Shown: one piece after another, positions 60,565 through 64,000 of the stretch
How the letters are laid out: each line of letters opens with the position of its first letter
Position numbering within the stretch: the first letter of the stretch is position 1
Assembly: GCA_035631115.1 (NCBI GenBank)
Contig: DASQJJ010000006.1
Span: 24,172-88,171, forward strand
Source of the DNA: DASQJJ01 sp035631115
Lineage (GTDB): Bacteria > Patescibacteriota > Microgenomatia > Levybacterales > UBA12049
Direction of reading: 5' to 3'
Length of the DNA: 64,000 bases
Position numbers and translations under genes: made by a program
The notes under the pieces: model-generated
Told to the model about the DNA's origin: nothing
Databases searched by the model: none
Seen by the model: the letters and a program-made list of their open reading frames with translations, nothing else

Positions 60565-61466
60565 AATCCTAATTTTCTTTTTGCTTTTAGAAGAACTTTT
60601 TTCGCAGAGTTTTTTGATTGATTAATACTCATTGATGTTGTCCAGTAAGTCCATTCAGCATGTGCTGTGTGCAATTCATGTGAAAGAAGAGTTGTTACAT
60701 GAGTGCTTGCTGGGAATTTTTCGTATTCCCACAGATAGAGAAAAACAGCAAAGTGGTACATTGCCATAAGCAGTGACAGAATAAGTCCATGAAATCCATC
60801 TCTATAGCCTTCTCTAGCAAAAAAACGACCAAGAAATTCTTGGAATGGAAATCGTATCGCATCTTCGTAAGAAAAAACATACCCGTTATCGCGAAGAGAT
60901 TCTGCCTCGTTGGGTGCATATAGAGTAAATCCTCTGTGGAGGAATTGATATATGCTCTGATATGCTTCATGAATAAAAGGATTATTTAATTTTTCGACAG
61001 TACCAGAAATTTCTATAGACTCATGAACATGTTTTTTGGTGAATTTTCCTTTTCCCCTCACGAAAAGTCTCACTTGGAAATCCGGATACCATCCTGTATG
61101 CTCTATCCACTTACCAAAAATTATATTTTTTCGAGGAATTGCATACCCAACTACATCGGAATTTTCAATTTTTTCCTTTATTTCCAATGCTAATTGAGGG
61201 GAAACGCTTTCATCGGCATCAAGACTTAATATCCAATCCTTTGTTGCTTTCTCAAATCCAAAATTTTTTTGAATATCTATTTTAGAGGTATCGTTTTTTT
61301 GAATATAAACTTTTTTTGTAAATTTCTTAGCAATAGCACTACTTGCATCGGAAGACTCATGGTCAACAACAATAATTTCATCCGCAATTGTCTTAATAGA
61401 ATTGAGACAGTCCAAAAGATACCTTTCTCCATTAAATACACTAACAACAACAGAAAGAGTTCTCAT
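60561..61466 (-). CDS. GT2 glycosyltransferase, WaaE/KdtX-like
   Basis: A 301-residue protein starting MRTLSVVVSVFNGERYLLDC. IIVVDHESSDASSAIAKKFT and WILSLDADESVSPQLALEIK match the WaaE group, as do AIPRKNIIFGKWIEHTGWYP and KHVHESIEISG. It is most similar to the GT2 at 35469. The ATG at 61466 lies 1 bp after the flippase stop; a frame to 61502 would run into that gene. A TACAAT box 6 nt from this ATG, inside the flippase 3' end, could give a separate leaderless message. Confidence 0.87.
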   Translation of the reverse strand: MRTLSVVVSVFNGERYLLDCLNSIKTIADEIIVVDHESSDASSAIAKKFTKKVYIQKNDTSKIDIQKNFGFEKATKDWILSLDADESVSPQLALEIKEKIENSDVVGYAIPRKNIIFGKWIEHTGWYPDFQVRLFVRGKGKFTKKHVHESIEISGTVEKLNNPFIHEAYQSIYQFLHRGFTLYAPNEAESLRDNGYVFSYEDAIRFPFQEFLGRFFAREGYRDGFHGLILSLLMAMYHFAVFLYLWEYEKFPASTHVTTLLSHELHTAHAEWTYWTTSMSINQSKNSAKKVLLKAKRKLGL

Positions 61467-61467
61467 A

Positions 61468-62922
61468 CTATGATTGTACAAATTGTTTTCGAATAAGTGC
61501 AATGTCTTCCATAAGACTTTGTCTTGCTAGAAGAAAACAACTTGCAAAATACAAAAGTGCACCACTCACAATAAGAATTCCTATAGACAAGATGGTTTTA
61601 CCAAGCAATTGATTACCAAAGAAAAGAAGCACCAACATAAGAAGAGACGAAATTGTTGGAACGATAACTGGCTTTATGGAAAAGGCAATATATTTTTTTG
61701 TTACGAAGACTACTAATATAACTGTAAGAGAAATAAGCGCGGAGACTCCAGCAAATCCATTAAATCCATACCAATAAATAGCGAGTGGCGTTAGGACCCA
61801 GGTAAGAATTGTCCATAATATCATAAGATAAAGCGTAACTTTAATTTTACCAACGGCATTCAAGACATTTGTGAGAGGTGTTGAAATTGCAGAAACTGCT
61901 GCATTCATAGCGAAAAATCCCAATGAGAGTATCGCTGGCTCCCATTTATGGTATTTTGGAATAACTTCGATAAAAGATGGAGCAAGCATAAAAAGTCCAA
62001 CAAGAGCTGGAAATATAAAGAAGCTCGTTGCAAAAAGTGCTTTTTCGATTGCCTTCCCTAAATGATGCGCATCATGCTGAAGTCGTGCAAAAGAAGGAAA
62101 TGCGATGCGAATTATATTGTCCGAAATAAGCCTGAGAGGGGTAAATGCCCATTTTTGAGCAAATCCAATATATCCAACTTGAGATAAGGGCAATACTTTA
62201 CCAACATATGCAATAAGGAGGTCGTCTTTTAGAAGTGCGAGAAAGCTATTTGCCTGAAAAGGAATTCCATATAACAGAAGCCTCTTTGCAGTTGGTAAAG
62301 AGAATCCAAGACGTATTTTCCAAGGAGAAATAATATAAATGGCAATAAGGCCACTTACTCCTCTTGCGAGTACCGCATAGGTGAAGCTTGCTACTCCATA
62401 CCCTTTCATAGCAAAAAAGAGCGCGACAAGATTGAATGCCAAAGTCTCAACTATTTGTGGGATAACAAGTTTTTCAAAGCGAAGATTTCTCTCAAGCAGG
62501 ATTGATGGGATTGTCTTAAGAGATGAAAGAAAAAATGCAATAATAAGGGAGACAAGTAAAACATATCCATTCATGTCCAACTTATAAAAAGAGGCGAAAA
62601 ATTGAGACAAAATAAGCGCAACGAGACATGCACTAACTACCAGTACTTGTTGTATAGTAAACGTTGTACTTAAATCCTCAGAAGTAAGCTTTTCTTTTTT
62701 CTGAATAAGCGCTGCTGCAAGCCCAATGTCCGAAAAATACGCAAGAAAAGCAATAACAGCAGTAACAACAAAGTATACGCCAAATACTGAGGGTGAAAGA
62801 TAAATTGTGAGAAGGAAATTAACAGTAAATCCAACAATCTGAATAAAAAGCGTTCGGGTAACAAGTGCAAAAACGCCATGAATAGATCGATGAATAACGG
62901 CTGCTATATCAAGTTCTTCCAT
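61468..62922 (-). CDS. Wzx-type flippase (polysaccharide transporter, MOP superfamily)
   Basis: A 484-residue protein with about 13 helices. LFIQIVGFTVNFLLTIYLSP and FGVYFVVTAVIAFLAYFSDI match the first helices of the WzxC/PST group. GLAAALIQKKEKLTSEDLST is the usual cytoplasmic loop. ISDNIIRIAFPSFARLQHDA begins the second half. The frame is open to 63024, but the ATG at 62922 (MEELDIAAVIHRSIHGV) is the natural start and overlaps the upstream GT2 by 14 bp. It would export a lipid-linked unit assembled by the GT2 genes on either side. Confidence 0.88.
   Translation of the reverse strand: MEELDIAAVIHRSIHGVFALVTRTLFIQIVGFTVNFLLTIYLSPSVFGVYFVVTAVIAFLAYFSDIGLAAALIQKKEKLTSEDLSTTFTIQQVLVVSACLVALILSQFFASFYKLDMNGYVLLVSLIIAFFLSSLKTIPSILLERNLRFEKLVIPQIVETLAFNLVALFFAMKGYGVASFTYAVLARGVSGLIAIYIISPWKIRLGFSLPTAKRLLLYGIPFQANSFLALLKDDLLIAYVGKVLPLSQVGYIGFAQKWAFTPLRLISDNIIRIAFPSFARLQHDAHHLGKAIEKALFATSFFIFPALVGLFMLAPSFIEVIPKYHKWEPAILSLGFFAMNAAVSAISTPLTNVLNAVGKIKVTLYLMILWTILTWVLTPLAIYWYGFNGFAGVSALISLTVILVVFVTKKYIAFSIKPVIVPTISSLLMLVLLFFGNQLLGKTILSIGILIVSGALLYFASCFLLARQSLMEDIALIRKQFVQS
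61473..61478 (-). promoter_or_regulatory. Putative intragenic -10 box 6 nt from an ATG
   Basis: Minus-strand TACAATCATAGTATG is identical to the 15 nt that end at the ATG of the GT4 gene at 54901. The -35 (TTGCAC at 18 bp) is moderate. It lies in the last codons of the flippase gene. Confidence 0.4.
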
Positions 62923-63616
62923 ATAATTCTTTCCACAAAGCAAAACTTTCCCGTATGGCTCGACTAATAACACGTACATTTCCCCCTGACTGATTCCCTG
63001 CTTTTCTCGGATAATGTATAACATCTACCTGAGATATTTTTAACTTTGCTCGTATTGCTTTTGCTAGAATTTCTGTTGTTATCATTGCACCTTCAGATGA
63101 TAAAGGGAGTATTTTCTTTACTGCAGATTTTCGAAACATTTTAAATCCGCAATCAATATCTTTGAAGTAAAAGCCAAAAAATATGAAATCCCAAATTTTT
63201 AATAAATTCATTAGGACGTGTCTAAAAGGATGGTCCAATCTCTTCTTTCTATTTCCAATAACAATATCTGATGTTGCAATAGGAGAAATAAATTTCTCCA
63301 CTTCAGAAAAATCAAATTGACCATCACCATCAACAAATACAATATATTCGTACTTTGCATTTTCAAAGCCCGACTTTAGAGCAGCACCATATCCTCTATT
63401 TTTACTGTGATTAATAACTCGTATGTGGTTGTCTTTTTTTGCAAGCTTTTGCGCTAATTGCAAAGTAGCATCAGAAGATCCATCATCAACAATAAGAATC
63501 TCCCATGTACGTGCAATTTTTTTAGCAGTAGGTATTGCAGACAAGACGACTTTTTCTATATTTTTTTCTTCATTCCAAAATGGGAAAAAAATTGAAAGAG
63601 ATGATAATTGTGTCAT
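62909..63616 (-). CDS. GT2 polyprenyl-phosphate sugar synthase-like (DPM1 type), soluble
   Basis: A 235-residue protein. SLSIFFPFWNEEKNIEKVVL, LIVDDGSSDATLQLAQKLA and YIVFVDGDGQFDFSEVEKFI (DGD as DxD) are DPM1-like. FKDIDCGFKMFRKSAVKKIL and SSEGAMITTEILAKAIR continue the family pattern. IHYPRKAGNQSGGNVRVISR is the usual C-terminal strand region. There is no membrane helix. It probably makes polyprenyl-phosphate sugar for the GT-C proteins. It overlaps the partial YfhO-like gene by 4 bp and the flippase by 14 bp. Confidence 0.9.
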   Translation of the reverse strand: MTQLSSLSIFFPFWNEEKNIEKVVLSAIPTAKKIARTWEILIVDDGSSDATLQLAQKLAKKDNHIRVINHSKNRGYGAALKSGFENAKYEYIVFVDGDGQFDFSEVEKFISPIATSDIVIGNRKKRLDHPFRHVLMNLLKIWDFIFFGFYFKDIDCGFKMFRKSAVKKILPLSSEGAMITTEILAKAIRAKLKISQVDVIHYPRKAGNQSGGNVRVISRAIRESFALWKELYGRT

Positions 63617-64000
63617 ATTTTTTTATTACGCATTATGGTAACAAATCCAAAAAGAATAATTATAGTTATTAGACTTATGCTATTTGCAATTACCCGAATA
63701 GGCGTATTAGTAAATTCTACAACAATATGATGATTTCCTGCAGGCACTTCAACTTGAATAAGATCAAGGCGGTTTTTAATGAATTTTTTCACTTCTTTTC
63801 CGTCAATAAAAACCTTCCAACCAGGAAAGCGAAACGTATTTACCTGAATAATCCCCTTATTATATACATTGATGCGTAGATCAATCAAATAGGAAAGTTT
63901 TTTAAAAATTGCTACTTTCATGTTTCCGCTGACAACTCCATATGGCATCTGTGGTATATCTAATGTATTAATTGCAAGCTGCGTTGTTTGATGGGGTGAA
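63613..64000 (-). CDS. C-terminal part of a YfhO/PTPS-related membrane protein, 5' end beyond the window
   Basis: An open frame runs from the right edge to a stop at 63613; 128 residues are visible. VNTFRFPGWKVFIDGKEVKK and VPAGNHHIVVEFTNTPIRVI are the C-terminal module shared by the window's giant membrane proteins. One helix (ISLITIIILFGFVTIM) and a basic end follow. Everything before the module, including the membrane core, lies outside. An internal ATG at 63948 is not the real start, because coding continues upstream without a stop. It is the first visible gene of block E. Confidence 0.8.
   Translation of the reverse strand, partial: SPHQTTQLAINTLDIPQMPYGVVSGNMKVAIFKKLSYLIDLRINVYNKGIIQVNTFRFPGWKVFIDGKEVKKFIKNRLDLIQVEVPAGNHHIVVEFTNTPIRVIANSISLITIIILFGFVTIMRNKKI

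Overview
The window is one continuous cell-surface glycan locus. I count 56 protein genes and no RNA gene, CRISPR array, insertion sequence or transposase. Base composition is AT-rich (about one third G+C by eye). Genes are packed with 4-bp ATGA overlaps, and no gap exceeds about 110 bp. TGA is read as a stop, so the code is the normal bacterial one and not the recoded code of Gracilibacteria/SR1. The mix of membrane glycosyltransferases, YfhO-like giant membrane proteins, tiny DUF5652-type proteins and almost no housekeeping genes resembles Patescibacteria/CPR genomes, most likely Microgenomates. That placement is an inference from gene style; the window has no marker gene to prove it.

Layout: 51 genes lie on the minus strand in long blocks, separated by short plus-strand inserts. 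Block A (1-12326, minus) starts from a divergent promoter near 12350. It holds a split transketolase pair, an SDR, a sulfotransferase, an APH-type kinase, GT2 and GT4 enzymes, a YfhO-like protein, a hexapeptide acetyltransferase and the start of an O-antigen ligase/polymerase. A single GT2-fold gene lies on plus (12439-13146). Block B (13103-19190, minus) has three large membrane proteins, two sharing an unnamed soluble domain. An SDR plus GT4 pair lies on plus (19254-21441). Block C (21434-42771, minus) has 19 genes: methyltransferases, SDRs including GalE, a cupin, GT2/GT4 enzymes, a Wzx-type flippase and a tandem array of three GT39-type proteins. One GT-C gene lies on plus (42851-44785). 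Block D (44763-54901, minus) mixes YfhO-like, GT-C, GT2 and GT4 genes. A tiny DUF5652-type gene lies on plus (54956-55177). Block E (55147 to the right edge, minus) carries YfhO-like proteins, GT2 enzymes, a GT-C candidate and a second flippase.

How they may work together: SDRs, transketolase and kinase would make or modify sugar precursors. Polytopic DPM/GtrB-type GT2 enzymes would load sugars onto polyprenyl phosphate. Cytoplasmic GT2/GT4 enzymes would build lipid-linked chains, the two flippases would export them, and the ligase/polymerase would extend or attach them. GT-C and YfhO-like proteins would add polyprenyl-linked sugars on the outer face. Sulfate, acetyl and methyl groups could decorate the chain.

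The most interesting signals are: a recurring promoter layout in which the -10 box sits 6-7 nt from the start codon, implying leaderless mRNAs; low-complexity AT repeats inserted in frame inside four genes; a GT2-fold protein that has lost its acidic catalytic motifs; a GT4 protein consisting only of the N-terminal half; an unnamed domain shared by two neighbouring genes; and the transketolase/SDR/sulfotransferase/kinase module.
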